NCBI GenBank assembly: GCA_005883075.1
Contig: VBAX01000067.1
Coordinates: 1,596 to 37,073 of the forward strand
Length of the DNA: 35,478 bases
Direction: 5' to 3'
Source: Candidatus Bathyarchaeota archaeon
GTDB lineage: Archaea; Thermoproteota; Bathyarchaeia; 40CM-2-53-6
Shown here piece after piece: positions 1 through 7,053 of this stretch. Made by a program: the position numbers and the translations under genes. The number at the start of each line of letters is the position of its first letter. Positions within the stretch are counted from its first letter, which is position 1. The notes under the pieces are model-generated. The model saw nothing but the letters and a program-made list of their open reading frames with translations. It did no database searches and had not been told where the DNA came from.

Positions 1-90
1 GAATAATTTTCGCTCGGTTCGTTTCCACGCTATTAAAGACTTGTCTATATCATACGGAGGCGAAAGACTTGACACTTGTCTTCGGAAACA

Positions 91-98
91 ATATAACT
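91..98 (+). promoter_or_regulatory. possible TATA box for small membrane protein and polyferredoxin
   Basis: An AT-rich stretch (AATATAAC) lies about 55 nt before the TTG start at 151. It is the best archaeal TATA-like box in the leader. The assignment rests only on composition and position. Confidence 0.25.
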
Positions 99-150
99 GC
101 GGAAACTCGGGGAATGCCAAACTGATTCGCCGAGCTAATGGTGATCCAAT

Positions 151-285
151 TTGAATCGCGTCATCGCAACTCTCACATTATTCCTAGGTTTGTCGGCCAT
201 GATGCTGGGCGTCTACTCGGAACAGTGGACCATTATCCAGCAAGCGGTGCGTCAGTTCGTTCCCTTCCTTAGCTGGGCAAGATAA
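151..285 (+). CDS. small single-span membrane protein (44 aa) ahead of polyferredoxin
   Basis: No family was recognised. A 44-codon frame starts at TTG 151, just after an in-frame stop, and ends with TAA at 283-285, four nt before the ATG of the polyferredoxin gene. A GGTGAT sequence at 140-145, complementary to the archaeal anti-Shine-Dalgarno, sits five nt before the start. The N-terminal half is hydrophobic (ATLTLFLGLSAMMLGVYS), consistent with one membrane helix. The C-terminal half is short and amphipathic (QQAVRQFVPFLSW). The ribosome site, the tight coupling and the membrane character support a real gene, perhaps a small subunit of the same membrane redox complex. That role is inference. 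Confidence 0.5.
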   Translation: MNRVIATLTLFLGLSAMMLGVYSEQWTIIQQAVRQFVPFLSWAR

Positions 286-289
286 TCCA

Positions 290-1291
290 ATGCAACCTGT
301 TGCCACAAGCGAACCGAAAATCGGGATCGCTAAGAGAATCTGGCAGACGTTACGGCGAGGTAGAATTTACTATTGGCCAATTAGGACCCTTGTGCAGCTA
401 GGATTCTTCCTATTGTTCGCCGGCCTCGCCATAGCTCGTCTGAATCCTTCGTTTGATGGAGCGAGGTCATGGGTTGTACTCCCAGTTGTTGCTAGTGTAA
501 AGGCACAGGGCGGGATCGGTTCAACGCTAGATGCGACTACGCTCCTCTTGTCGCAAGCAGTCTTTCCATGGTTGCCGATCGGGATAATGTTCGTGGTCGG
601 AGCAGTCCTAGGAAGATTCATGTGCGGCTGGATCTGCCCAGTCGGCTTCCTCCAAGACGTCATCACCGGAATCAAGGGAAGAGTCGATTCCGTCCAGACA
701 CGCACCAACGAATACTGGATCCGACTGAAGTATGTTCTAGTCGGGATAACTTTCTTGATTAGCGGGACTCTCGGTCTCGCTCTCTACTACGGTGTTGGGT
801 CAGATTACAAGCAAAGTCTAGGATCCGACCTAGCCTCGGGGCTCTTCATTGCTATAACCCCTGATGGCACCCTCTTCGGAACATTACCAGTCCTACTTGC
901 CCATTCATGGAGATTCCTCGGAACAGCTCAAGCGTCTGACCTCTCCGCCGCAAACCTTGGCTCGTGGCTAGGCAGCATATCGGCACTCACATGGATCAAC
1001 ATTCTCATACTCATCGGATTCATCTACGCGGCATGGCGAATCCCCCGATTCTGGTGTCGGTACATTTGCCCCGTTGGAGGCATCATGGCAGTTTTCCAGA
1101 AGAACAGCCTTCTCGGAATGCACCGCGACCCCATCAAATGCTCGAACTGCAAGGAATGCGAAACCGCGTGTCCGATGCAGATTCCAATATTGGACCTGGA
1201 TTGGAAGAAGTTCAACGATTCGGAGTGCATCCTCTGCATGGCGTGCATTGATGCATGCCCCGCGGGAGCACTCTCGCCGAAGTTCCCGTAA
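290..1291 (+). CDS. NapH/CcoG-like membrane polyferredoxin (4Fe-4S protein)
   Basis: This is a 333-aa membrane iron-sulfur protein of the NapH/NosR-C/CcoG type, which passes electrons between quinol or other donors and a partner oxidoreductase. Hydrophobic segments lie near residues 33-50, 95-120, 147-168 and 235-250. Two family-typical CxxxCP elements follow membrane helices: CGWICPVG at 112-119 and CRYICPVG at 256-263. Two classical ferredoxin clusters come next: C284, C287, C290, C294 and C313, C316, C319, C323. The protein ends shortly after the second cluster. The start ATG at 290 is four nt downstream of the small membrane ORF, so the two are probably cotranscribed. No catalytic partner (nitrate, nitrous-oxide or oxidase gene) is in the window, so the pathway cannot be named. 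Confidence 0.85.
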   Translation: MQPVATSEPKIGIAKRIWQTLRRGRIYYWPIRTLVQLGFFLLFAGLAIARLNPSFDGARSWVVLPVVASVKAQGGIGSTLDATTLLLSQAVFPWLPIGIMFVVGAVLGRFMCGWICPVGFLQDVITGIKGRVDSVQTRTNEYWIRLKYVLVGITFLISGTLGLALYYGVGSDYKQSLGSDLASGLFIAITPDGTLFGTLPVLLAHSWRFLGTAQASDLSAANLGSWLGSISALTWINILILIGFIYAAWRIPRFWCRYICPVGGIMAVFQKNSLLGMHRDPIKCSNCKECETACPMQIPILDLDWKKFNDSECILCMACIDACPAGALSPKFP

Positions 1292-1354
1292 CACGAGGTT
1301 ATCCCAATCTCAGGTTCGGTTTCCTTTGGAGCCGGGGGTGGGAGTCGAACCCAC

Positions 1355-1377
1355 TTCAGCCATCCAATCCTGGATGC
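1355..1377 (-). other. tRNA-Cys intron 3, between variable loop and T-stem (23 nt)
   Basis: The splice motif is complete. The outer helix is ACCCG/TGGGT and the central 4-bp helix is TAGT/GCTG (two G-U pairs). The 3-nt bulges are AAG and AAG, each cut as AA|G. The inner hairpin CATCC/GGATG closes a six-base loop. Excision joins AGTAA to GTGGG. Confidence 0.75.
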
Positions 1378-1388
1378 TTACTACGGGT

Positions 1389-1403
1389 TGCTACGAGATG
1401 TTT
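1389..1403 (-). other. tRNA-Cys intron 2, canonical position 37/38 (15 nt)
   Basis: The outer helix is ACGGG/CCCGT and the central helix is CTGC/GTAG (one G-U pair). The bulges are AGA and CAA, cut after their second base. Excision restores the anticodon loop CTGCAGA with anticodon GCA. Confidence 0.8.
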
Positions 1404-1432
1404 CTGCAGCCCGTCGCCTGAGCCGATCGGCC

Positions 1433-1448
1433 TTCGGTGGACAAGCCA
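1433..1448 (-). other. tRNA-Cys intron 1, position 8/9 (16 nt)
   Basis: The intron boundaries are set by the need for U8 and G9 before the D-stem GCC. A relaxed bulge-helix-bulge can be drawn: outer GGC/GCC, central CGGG/ACCG with one G-A mismatch, bulges GTT and AAG, and a short inner GG/CC stem. This is weaker than the other two introns, but without it the tRNA cannot fold. Confidence 0.6.
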
Positions 1449-1493
1449 ACCCCGGCCTCGTCCCCCCGGCGATTCGGACCGAACCTGTCAGAA

Positions 1494-1503
1494 CCGTATA
1501 AGC
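1494..1503 (-). promoter_or_regulatory. TATA-like box upstream of tRNA-Cys
   Basis: Read on the minus strand, CTTATACGG lies about 40 nt before the mature 5' end of tRNA-Cys. Initiation about 25 nt downstream would leave a short 5' leader for RNase P. The call rests on position and AT-rich content. Confidence 0.35.
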
Positions 1504-1537
1504 TTGTTGAAAATCAAAGACGCCCAGATCCTGACTA

Positions 1538-2617
1538 TCAGAGTATCTCCTTCCAAACTTCCCTTGCCACTTGTCTTGCAGCTTCTTCTGTGCGGACATT
1601 CCCGATCAGTAGTCTTCCTGTTTTGAAGACTGACACTCTGTGAACCTGTTTCGTGTAAACGAAAACGGATTCCGAGGTCGCGACCACTGATTCTTTGGGG
1701 ATCTTGGTGTTGAGAGATTGGAGATCTAGCGCAATGTCGTGTTCAGGCAACACGTTAGCTACATTGTCACCGCACAACATGATCGCGCTATCGTGATGAA
1801 TTGTTTTTGAAGGAGAGCGGCTGCATACGGGGCAGTCCTTTCGTCTCGCAATCTTGGTAAATAGAAAATCGGGTCCAGCTAGGTCCACTGTCAGCAATTG
1901 TCCAAGAATTGCTGTTGGCAATGCGAGAAGTCTCTTCATGGCCTCTGATGCTGCGAGAGTTCCGATTAGTCCTACTATTGTAGCGGTGACCCCTACGGTC
2001 TCGCAAGAGTCCAGAGACTCCGATTCGGCGTATGGTATCATGCATTCAAGACACGGGGTACTAGGTGGATTGAACAGGGAAATATGACCCTGATTCGCAA
2101 TCGCGCTCGTGAAGAGGTATGGAACGTGATTCTCTGTGGCAAACCTGTTTAGAGCATATCTTGCCCGGAGATTATCGGTTCCATCAAGAATTAGGTCCGC
2201 GTTAATTAGAAGCTCGGTAACGTTCTCTGTTCGAAGAGTTTCGATTACCGCTTTCGTTCTCGTCCACGGTTGGCGTGATCTCAGTCTTCTTGAGAGAGCT
2301 TCCGCTTTCGGCAAGTGAAGATCTTCGTTATCTACTCCGATGAGCCTGTGCAGGTTGCTCTCCTCAACAACATCTTGATCGATAAGTTTCAGAAATCCGA
2401 TCCCTTGGCTCGCGAGAAAGTAGGCAGCAGCACTTCCAACACCCCCTGTCCCGACAACTGCGACTTTTGCCGATTGCAACTTCTCCAAACCGGCCTGCCC
2501 AATTTCGGGTACGGCGGTTTCCCTCGCAAAGTAACTCAACATTTGTGCGTTCATGGCTGGCCGAATGGTCGGTTCGTCGCTTGAATTAGCTTCCCATGTC
2601 CCTGGAAGCATAGTCAT
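1538..2617 (-). CDS. E1-like ThiF/MoeB/HesA adenylyltransferase (UbaA-like)
   Basis: The E1-like family adenylates the C-terminal glycine of a ubiquitin-like or sulfur-carrier protein (SAMP, MoaD or ThiS) for conjugation or sulfur transfer. Of 359 residues, GTGGVGS at 56-62 is the nucleotide loop, followed by an acidic strand end (LIDQDVVEESNLHR) and DGTDN. Two CxxC pairs (CLEC, and CPVC farther on) form the expected zinc site. The Cys of DSCETVGV sits where ThiF-type enzymes carry their catalytic cysteine. About 85 residues after CPVC resemble the ubiquitin-fold C-terminal domain of some ThiF proteins. The start is uncertain: ATG at 2554 (residue 22) begins nearer the family N-terminus than ATG 2617. 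No carrier-protein gene is nearby. A copy of the 210-bp element lies directly upstream. Confidence 0.85.
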   Translation of the reverse strand: MTMLPGTWEANSSDEPTIRPAMNAQMLSYFARETAVPEIGQAGLEKLQSAKVAVVGTGGVGSAAAYFLASQGIGFLKLIDQDVVEESNLHRLIGVDNEDLHLPKAEALSRRLRSRQPWTRTKAVIETLRTENVTELLINADLILDGTDNLRARYALNRFATENHVPYLFTSAIANQGHISLFNPPSTPCLECMIPYAESESLDSCETVGVTATIVGLIGTLAASEAMKRLLALPTAILGQLLTVDLAGPDFLFTKIARRKDCPVCSRSPSKTIHHDSAIMLCGDNVANVLPEHDIALDLQSLNTKIPKESVVATSESVFVYTKQVHRVSVFKTGRLLIGNVRTEEAARQVAREVWKEIL

Positions 2618-3062
2618 CGCAAGGAATCTGTTCTTGCCTGCGGCTGCCTCGTCTCAGTCTCAGAAAAAAACGCCCATTATCAGCCCTGATCTCGAATCTG
2701 GAAGCCGTCCCCTTAATTGCATAGCAAACCGTTCTTGACGACTCGTTAAAACAGCATGTGATCCGAGCGTGGATTGTGCCCTGAATCGCCTGTCTCGCCC
2801 ATAATCATTGCCAGACAGAAGATTTTCTCTGGAGAAAGGGGGGGGTCTTGCACAGCGCACTTCGCAACGCAAGAGTGGTCAACCTCGACGTAAAACAGCC
2901 CGGCTAGAGCGGGAGCCGGAATGTCGTCAAATTCGGATCCTCCCATGAAAGTACCCTGTTGAGAAGACGGCCGATAACAGGGTTCTGAGCGTGGGGCTGT
3001 CCCAACTTTTCCGAGAGTAGGCTTATTCCTAACCGAGTCCAAGATACTGGCGTTAGCCAATC
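2618..3062. other. intergenic region with dispersed element copy A and nfeD promoter
   Basis: This spacer between the divergent E1-like and nfeD genes holds copy A of the dispersed element (2671-2880). The rest carries no recognisable gene. A weak TATA-like stretch (GGCTTATTCC, about 3020-3029) lies before the nfeD start. Reading frames here are short and arginine/serine/proline-rich, as expected of noncoding DNA. Confidence 0.4.
2671..2880 (-). repeat. dispersed 210-bp element, copy A
   Basis: The minus strand from 2880 to 2671 aligns end to end with the plus strand 17895-18103. Shared blocks include TGTGCAAGACCCCCCC, TTTGCTATGCAATTAAG and a 26-nt identical block (about 2674-2701) starting CCAGATTCGAG and ending GCTGATAAT. 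Copy A is followed directly on the same strand by seven T residues (2670-2664), which could act as an archaeal terminator. It lies just upstream of the E1-like gene and in the same orientation. Reading frames are not conserved between copies. It may be an RNA gene, a regulatory leader or a miniature mobile element. Confidence 0.75.
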
Positions 3063-4412
3063 TTGAGTAACCACCTTCGTGTCGCTCACAAGACCAGCGT
3101 TCTACTGCTCGCGGTCTTCATTCTGCTGATAATACAGTCTTCACTTTCCCCGCCTGCCAGGGCGAGTTCGAGTTACTACGTGGCTGCGATGAACGCGAAC
3201 ATAGACCCTGGGGCCGAAGACTTTGTCGTCTCCTCAATCAACGACGCCACAAGCCAGGAGATTCACAATTTCATCCTGGTATTGGACACATTCGGCGGTA
3301 ACGGCCAGAACATGGACAACATTATCATCGCGATCTCCAAGTATCGAGGAGCCGGCAACAACTTCACAACACTAATCGCGCCATTCGGCGCACACGCCTT
3401 CAGCGCCGGAGCATACATCGCCGAAGCATCCACAAACATCACCATCGTCCCAGGCACCACCATCGGCTCGGCAACCCCCATCGTCTACGGGATTCCCACC
3501 GGCGAAGAGAACACGACCCTGACAAAAGACATCAACGGCTTCTCCTCATTCATGATCTCCATCACGCCAAACTACCGGAACAGCAACGCAACAGCCCTCA
3601 TGGTTACCAAGGGACGCTCGTACTCATGTCAGTCGATCAACAGTTGCGAGGCCCTGAACAACCACGTAGTTGACAAGGTGATCAACGTCTCATCGACAAA
3701 CGACGCCCTTCTGGCCATATGCGGCTCACAGTGTGGAGACATTCACAATCCAGGAATAAGGTCTGCATTCCTATCCATTCTAAGCGACCCCAACCTGGAT
3801 GGTATCCTGTTTCTCCTCGGCACCTTCGCCATCCTCGCCGACGTGTACCATCCCACCGTCATAATATCGGTCGTAGGCGCAGCGGCAATCGCCCTCGCGC
3901 TCGTCGGTCTTGGAGTCTTCGGAGCCTCCATCGTCTCCATAATCCTGATGCTGATCGGCGCACTCTTCATCTTCTTCGAACTCAAGACACATCACGGAAT
4001 CAGCGCCACAATCGGCGTTGTAATCTTCATCGTAGGCTTCATCCTCGTATTCAGTCTCCCAGCACCCGCCCCGGGCCCAGGTCAACCGACCGGAAACCTC
4101 CCAAACCCTGTTATCGGGATATTAACCTACATCATCCTCGGACTAGTCGGCGGAGGCGTCGTCTTCGGAAGCGTCTACCTTTACAAAGTTCGAGAAACGA
4201 TCATGCAGCGGCCCTTGAGCATCAATCCCAAGGCTATAATAGGAAAGGAAGGCTACCTCACATCCGATGTGAAAGCAGGCGAATACGGCACGGCAACAAT
4301 AAGCTCTGAAGACTATACCGTATCCTCTTCGGAAAACCTGCAGAAAGGGACCAAGGTCCGAGTCAAAGACGTCCAGGGACTAAAGCTATCAGTTGAGAAA
4401 ATGGAGCAGTAA
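3063..4412 (+). CDS. nfeD: NfeD-type membrane serine protease (ClpP class, STOPP)
   Basis: This 449-aa protein combines a secreted ClpP-like serine protease domain, a membrane region and a C-terminal OB-fold NfeD domain. Residues 10-33 form a signal peptide. The protease region spans about 38-240, with Ser114 in AFSAGAYIA and Lys155, 41 residues later. That is the same Ser-Lys spacing as the dyad described for Pyrococcus PH1510. Several hydrophobic helices occupy about 240-380, and the OB-like domain (about 390-449) ends KVRVKDVQGLKLSVE. The start is TTG 3063, which places the signal peptide at the N-terminus. The gene ends five nt before the stomatin ATG. The pair fits membrane quality control in which NfeD cleaves the stomatin C-terminus; that role is taken from the family. 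Confidence 0.9.
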   Translation: MSNHLRVAHKTSVLLLAVFILLIIQSSLSPPARASSSYYVAAMNANIDPGAEDFVVSSINDATSQEIHNFILVLDTFGGNGQNMDNIIIAISKYRGAGNNFTTLIAPFGAHAFSAGAYIAEASTNITIVPGTTIGSATPIVYGIPTGEENTTLTKDINGFSSFMISITPNYRNSNATALMVTKGRSYSCQSINSCEALNNHVVDKVINVSSTNDALLAICGSQCGDIHNPGIRSAFLSILSDPNLDGILFLLGTFAILADVYHPTVIISVVGAAAIALALVGLGVFGASIVSIILMLIGALFIFFELKTHHGISATIGVVIFIVGFILVFSLPAPAPGPGQPTGNLPNPVIGILTYIILGLVGGGVVFGSVYLYKVRETIMQRPLSINPKAIIGKEGYLTSDVKAGEYGTATISSEDYTVSSSENLQKGTKVRVKDVQGLKLSVEKMEQ

Positions 4413-4417
4413 CGTCG

Positions 4418-5386
4418 ATGTTCGATTCCGTCGCCCTTCAGCTAGAGACATCCACCCTCGCCGGAATACTCGGAATAATTCTAATAATCATAATAGCTCT
4501 CTGGATTTTCGCCTCCTCCGTCAAGATCATACGAGAATACGAACGCGTCGTCCAATTCCGCTTTGGCCGATCAATGGGCTCAAAGGGACCAGGAATAGTC
4601 CTTATCTTGCCCATCATCAACAGACTCGTCAAAGTTGACTTGAGAGAAAGATATCTTGAAGTCCCTCACCAAACCGCGATCACTAAGGACAACGCCCCTG
4701 TAGACATCGACTTTCTCATCTATTACAAAGTGGTCGATGCTTCCGCGAGCATTATCCAAGTCCAGAATTTCACCGGCGCTTCAGTCGGGCTAGCCACCAC
4801 CACCCTAAGGGCCGTTGTTGGTGACATACCTCTAGATGAGCTGCTGTCAAAGCGGGAGCAGATCAACTCGATTCTGCGCACAAGGCTGGACGAAGTGACG
4901 GAGCGATGGGGAATCAAGGTGACCAACGTCGAGATCCGGGAGATCAGACCTCCCAAAGACGTCCAGGACGCAATGGTCAAGCAAATGACCGCGGAGAGAA
5001 GCCGACGAGCACTGGTCACAGAATCCGACGGTATCCGGGAATCCTCAGTTCTCAAAGCCGAAGGGGCGAAGAACGCGGCCATCCTCCAAGCGGAAGGGCA
5101 AAAACAGTCCGCGATCCTCGTCGCGGAGGGAAACAAGCAATCCCAGGTCCTTGTGGCAGATGGGTACGCTCAAGCGTTGGGTCTCATTTTCTCGGCCGCC
5201 AAGAACATAGACGCGAAAACAATGGCTCTCCAATACCTAGACATGCTCAAAGCTCTCGGGGCAAGCCCGTCGACCAAATTCATCTTCCCAATGGAGTTCA
5301 CAAGTCTGGTGTCACGGTTGAGAGGCTTTGTTGAAGAGTCCGCCCAGGATAAGGCGCGGCCCGAGGAAGACCCAGCTCCCCATTAG
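4418..5386 (+). CDS. stomatin/SPFH domain membrane protein
   Basis: This 322-aa SPFH (band 7) protein is the usual partner of NfeD. One membrane helix lies at about 14-36. It is followed by the typical EYERVVQFRFGR start of the SPFH domain (about 38-200), including the family stretch GIKVTNVEIREIRPP. A charged coiled coil (about 185-250) carries three imperfect units of the form AEGxKxxxILxAEGxKQS. A hydrophobic C-terminal patch (TKFIFPMEF) resembles the segment cleaved by NfeD in Pyrococcus. A charged tail ends the protein. It should form oligomeric membrane scaffolds. The start ATG lies five nt after nfeD, so the two form an operon. Confidence 0.92.
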   Translation: MFDSVALQLETSTLAGILGIILIIIIALWIFASSVKIIREYERVVQFRFGRSMGSKGPGIVLILPIINRLVKVDLRERYLEVPHQTAITKDNAPVDIDFLIYYKVVDASASIIQVQNFTGASVGLATTTLRAVVGDIPLDELLSKREQINSILRTRLDEVTERWGIKVTNVEIREIRPPKDVQDAMVKQMTAERSRRALVTESDGIRESSVLKAEGAKNAAILQAEGQKQSAILVAEGNKQSQVLVADGYAQALGLIFSAAKNIDAKTMALQYLDMLKALGASPSTKFIFPMEFTSLVSRLRGFVEESAQDKARPEEDPAPH

Positions 5387-5442
5387 GTCGGGAAACTCAA
5401 TCGTCCAGACGGTCTAGATGGCCGCAAAGTGGCATGTGCAAG

Positions 5443-5453
5443 TTTCATAAAGA
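5443..5453 (+). promoter_or_regulatory. TATA-like box for LEA14-like protein gene
   Basis: TTTCATAAAGA is centred about 26 nt before the ATG at 5475. That is the archaeal TATA-to-start distance and predicts a leaderless transcript. Confidence 0.4.
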
Positions 5454-5474
5454 CATAACACGCTCATTTCTCCC

Positions 5475-5984
5475 ATGGCCGACACTGGCGAGAAACCTCG
5501 AAAGCGACGTTTTCTGGGAGGTTGGAAATTCATAGCCGCTATCGTTCTGGTTCTAGGATATTCTGCTGCAGCCGCATATGGAGTAATGAGTGACACGTCC
5601 GTCCGCGGGCTTACGGTCAAAATGTTCAATGTTTCAAGATACTGCACCGCTCAGTCATCCTCCCCTAGGACGTTGAACTACAACGTTCGCGGGGCGATCT
5701 GGAGCGCATCATCTATCCAGACAAGCTTGAGCCACGTCAGCTTCACACTGTCCGTTGACGCTTCAGTTATGGGGACGGCTACTCAAAGCGACACCTCCTT
5801 TGGTCCCGGTCAGAGCGTTTCCTTCAACCTGACATTTACAGACCCAACACTCAACCCGACCATGCTTCCATTGTCCTCGAAGCTGGTTCTGGCACTCGGT
5901 GCAACCGTTGCGGCGGGCCTCTACAGCGCAAATGAGGCAGATTCCGACAGCACCCTCCAGACGTTCGCGAGTACCGGGTGCTGA
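5475..5984 (+). CDS. membrane-anchored LEA14-like protein, function unknown
   Basis: This 169-aa protein has a positively charged N-terminus (KPRKRR), one membrane helix at about residues 19-38, and an outward beta-rich domain. The spacing of hydrophobic strands in LNYNVRGAIWSAS, LSHVSFTLSVDASVMGTA and FGPGQSVSFNLTF resembles the LEA14/WHy fold. In that fold a strand, a V-x-F-x-L strand and a PGQS turn recur. This is a pattern judgement, not a firm family call. Two cysteines (SRYC near 57 and the final residue) could pair outside the cell. The gene stands alone with its own promoter. Function is unknown. Confidence 0.6.
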   Translation: MADTGEKPRKRRFLGGWKFIAAIVLVLGYSAAAAYGVMSDTSVRGLTVKMFNVSRYCTAQSSSPRTLNYNVRGAIWSASSIQTSLSHVSFTLSVDASVMGTATQSDTSFGPGQSVSFNLTFTDPTLNPTMLPLSSKLVLALGATVAAGLYSANEADSDSTLQTFASTGC

Positions 5985-6148
5985 GACGCTCCTGATCTCG
6001 GCGTTTTCTGGAATCTACCAGTATCTTTCCCTAGCTTTATCGGAATTTGCAAGGCCCGAGAACAGCAGGACCTCGTTGGATCTTTCAGTGGTTTGGCCGT
6101 AAACGCTACTTTTTTGTGCGATAAGCAGGTGTTTCTGAACCAAGCGGA

Positions 6149-6568
6149 ATGCTTTTCTTCTCATCGAATGAGCAAATAGACATGCCGAAAACATCAGGAA
6201 TACCAAAGTCCATCCTCGCGGACATAAACAAACTGAAGACTAGACTAACAACCTTGGAAAAGAACCACAGCTCGCTGATCAAGGACTTCAAGAGTACGAT
6301 AAAATCGCACTCCGAGATGCTCAAGAAACAACAAAGTACCATCGCCCAGCAAGAGACCACAATCGCCCAGCTTGGCAAGAAATCCGTCAAGAAAGAGAAA
6401 CGCAAACCCAGCGAATACAACCTCTTCCTGAAAGGGAAGATGACCCAAGGAATGAGCATGATCGACGCAGTCAAAGCCTGGAAGGAAAAAGACAGCTCCA
6501 CATCATCGACGAGCTCTTCAACGCGACAGACAGGCCAAGACTGGCAATCACCGACACAACAATACTAG
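6149..6568 (+). CDS. coiled-coil basic protein with HMG/YABBY-like C-terminal motif
   Basis: This 139-aa protein is very rich in Lys, Ser, Thr and Gln. Residues about 24-75 form a heptad-rich coiled coil (ILADINKLKTRLTTLEKN, then SEMLKKQQSTIAQQETTIAQL). A basic linker KKSVKKEKRKPSEYNLFLK follows, then KMTQGMSMIDAVKAWKEK. The KRKPSxYNxFxK...A...W pattern recalls the short HMG/YABBY-like DNA-binding motif, but only about 35 residues match by eye. The last 25 residues are a low-complexity Ser/Thr/Gln tail. ATG 6182 (residue 12, MPKTSG) is an equally good start. An AT-rich box (about 6106-6116) precedes the gene. A chromatin or nucleic-acid binding role is inference. Confidence 0.65.
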   Translation: MLFFSSNEQIDMPKTSGIPKSILADINKLKTRLTTLEKNHSSLIKDFKSTIKSHSEMLKKQQSTIAQQETTIAQLGKKSVKKEKRKPSEYNLFLKGKMTQGMSMIDAVKAWKEKDSSTSSTSSSTRQTGQDWQSPTQQY

Positions 6569-7053
6569 CTATTCAACCGCCATCGGGACGTCTGATGCGA
6601 GGATGCATCAGCTCATGCCATCGACTAACCCATTTTTTAGAATCGACATCCAACGGAATTATCCGGGACATCAGCTCCCCATACCCTCTTCACCAGAAAG
6701 GTCTCCGAAAACAAAACAAAGAAAGGGGTGGAAGGCGTCGAAGCAAAACAGTGACTTGACCTTGCAGTCCGACCTCGTCTTGTCAAAATCCTAGATAACG
6801 GTTGACGAGGAGTGCAACGTTAGAATATCTGAAACCCTTCACAATGTGCGACTTAAGAGCTAGTTTCCCAGTTCATACTAAGGCAGGACTAAGCGGTTGC
6901 TGGGCGGATATGATAACTCGCATCGTTTGGCGAAATGTAAGCGTTAAGCCTTCTGACACTTCCACCCGCCATGGCACGATACTTCGCACTTATGCTTGCC
7001 AATCGTGCTCCAAGTATCTTAGAAAGCGATAAGAATCAGCTCAGGTCTGAGAG
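6569..7053. other. 485-nt spacer, no convincing gene
   Basis: I see no tRNA, rRNA or recognisable protein. A hairpin-like GATGCGAGGATGCATC (6594-6609), with T6 about 25 nt downstream (6633-6638), could terminate the upstream transcript. A 76-codon frame from TTG 6802 to 7032 ends in a Cys-containing, basic tail (YACQSCSKYLRKR). Its composition is otherwise unremarkable, and I do not call it a gene. Confidence 0.3.

Larger units (their letters stand above)
1327..1456 (-). tRNA. trnC: tRNA-Cys(GCA) with three introns, CCA encoded
   Basis: On the minus strand the precursor runs from 1456 to discriminator U73 at 1330, with CCA encoded at 1329-1327. The acceptor stem GCCGGGG pairs with CCCCGGC, and the T-arm is GTGGG-TTCGACT-CCCAC. 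The anticodon GCA is at 1407-1405 and U73 is the cysteine identity base. The 127-nt precursor is 54 nt too long. Removing 16 nt (1433-1448), 15 nt (1389-1403) and 23 nt (1355-1377) gives a canonical 73-nt tRNA with a G10-C12/G23-C25 D-stem, G18G19 and a five-base variable loop AGTAA. The second and third introns show clear bulge-helix-bulge structures. The first shows a relaxed one with one mismatch. The apparent long variable arm is therefore an intron, not a class II arm. Confidence 0.85.

Noticed and set aside
1355-1377. Long variable arm suggesting a class II tRNA (Ser/Leu)
   Set aside because: The anticodon GCA and discriminator U73 are cysteine-type. The extra arm is explained by a complete bulge-helix-bulge intron that leaves a normal five-base variable loop.
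2660-2872. Short open frames inside the dispersed element as genes
   Set aside because: The frames differ in length and residues between copies A and B while the nucleotides are conserved. This fits a noncoding element.
6802-7032. 76-codon frame from TTG with a YACQSCSKYLRKR end as a gene
   Set aside because: There is no ribosome site or promoter at the right distance, no family resemblance and weak coding character. Left as an unsupported frame.
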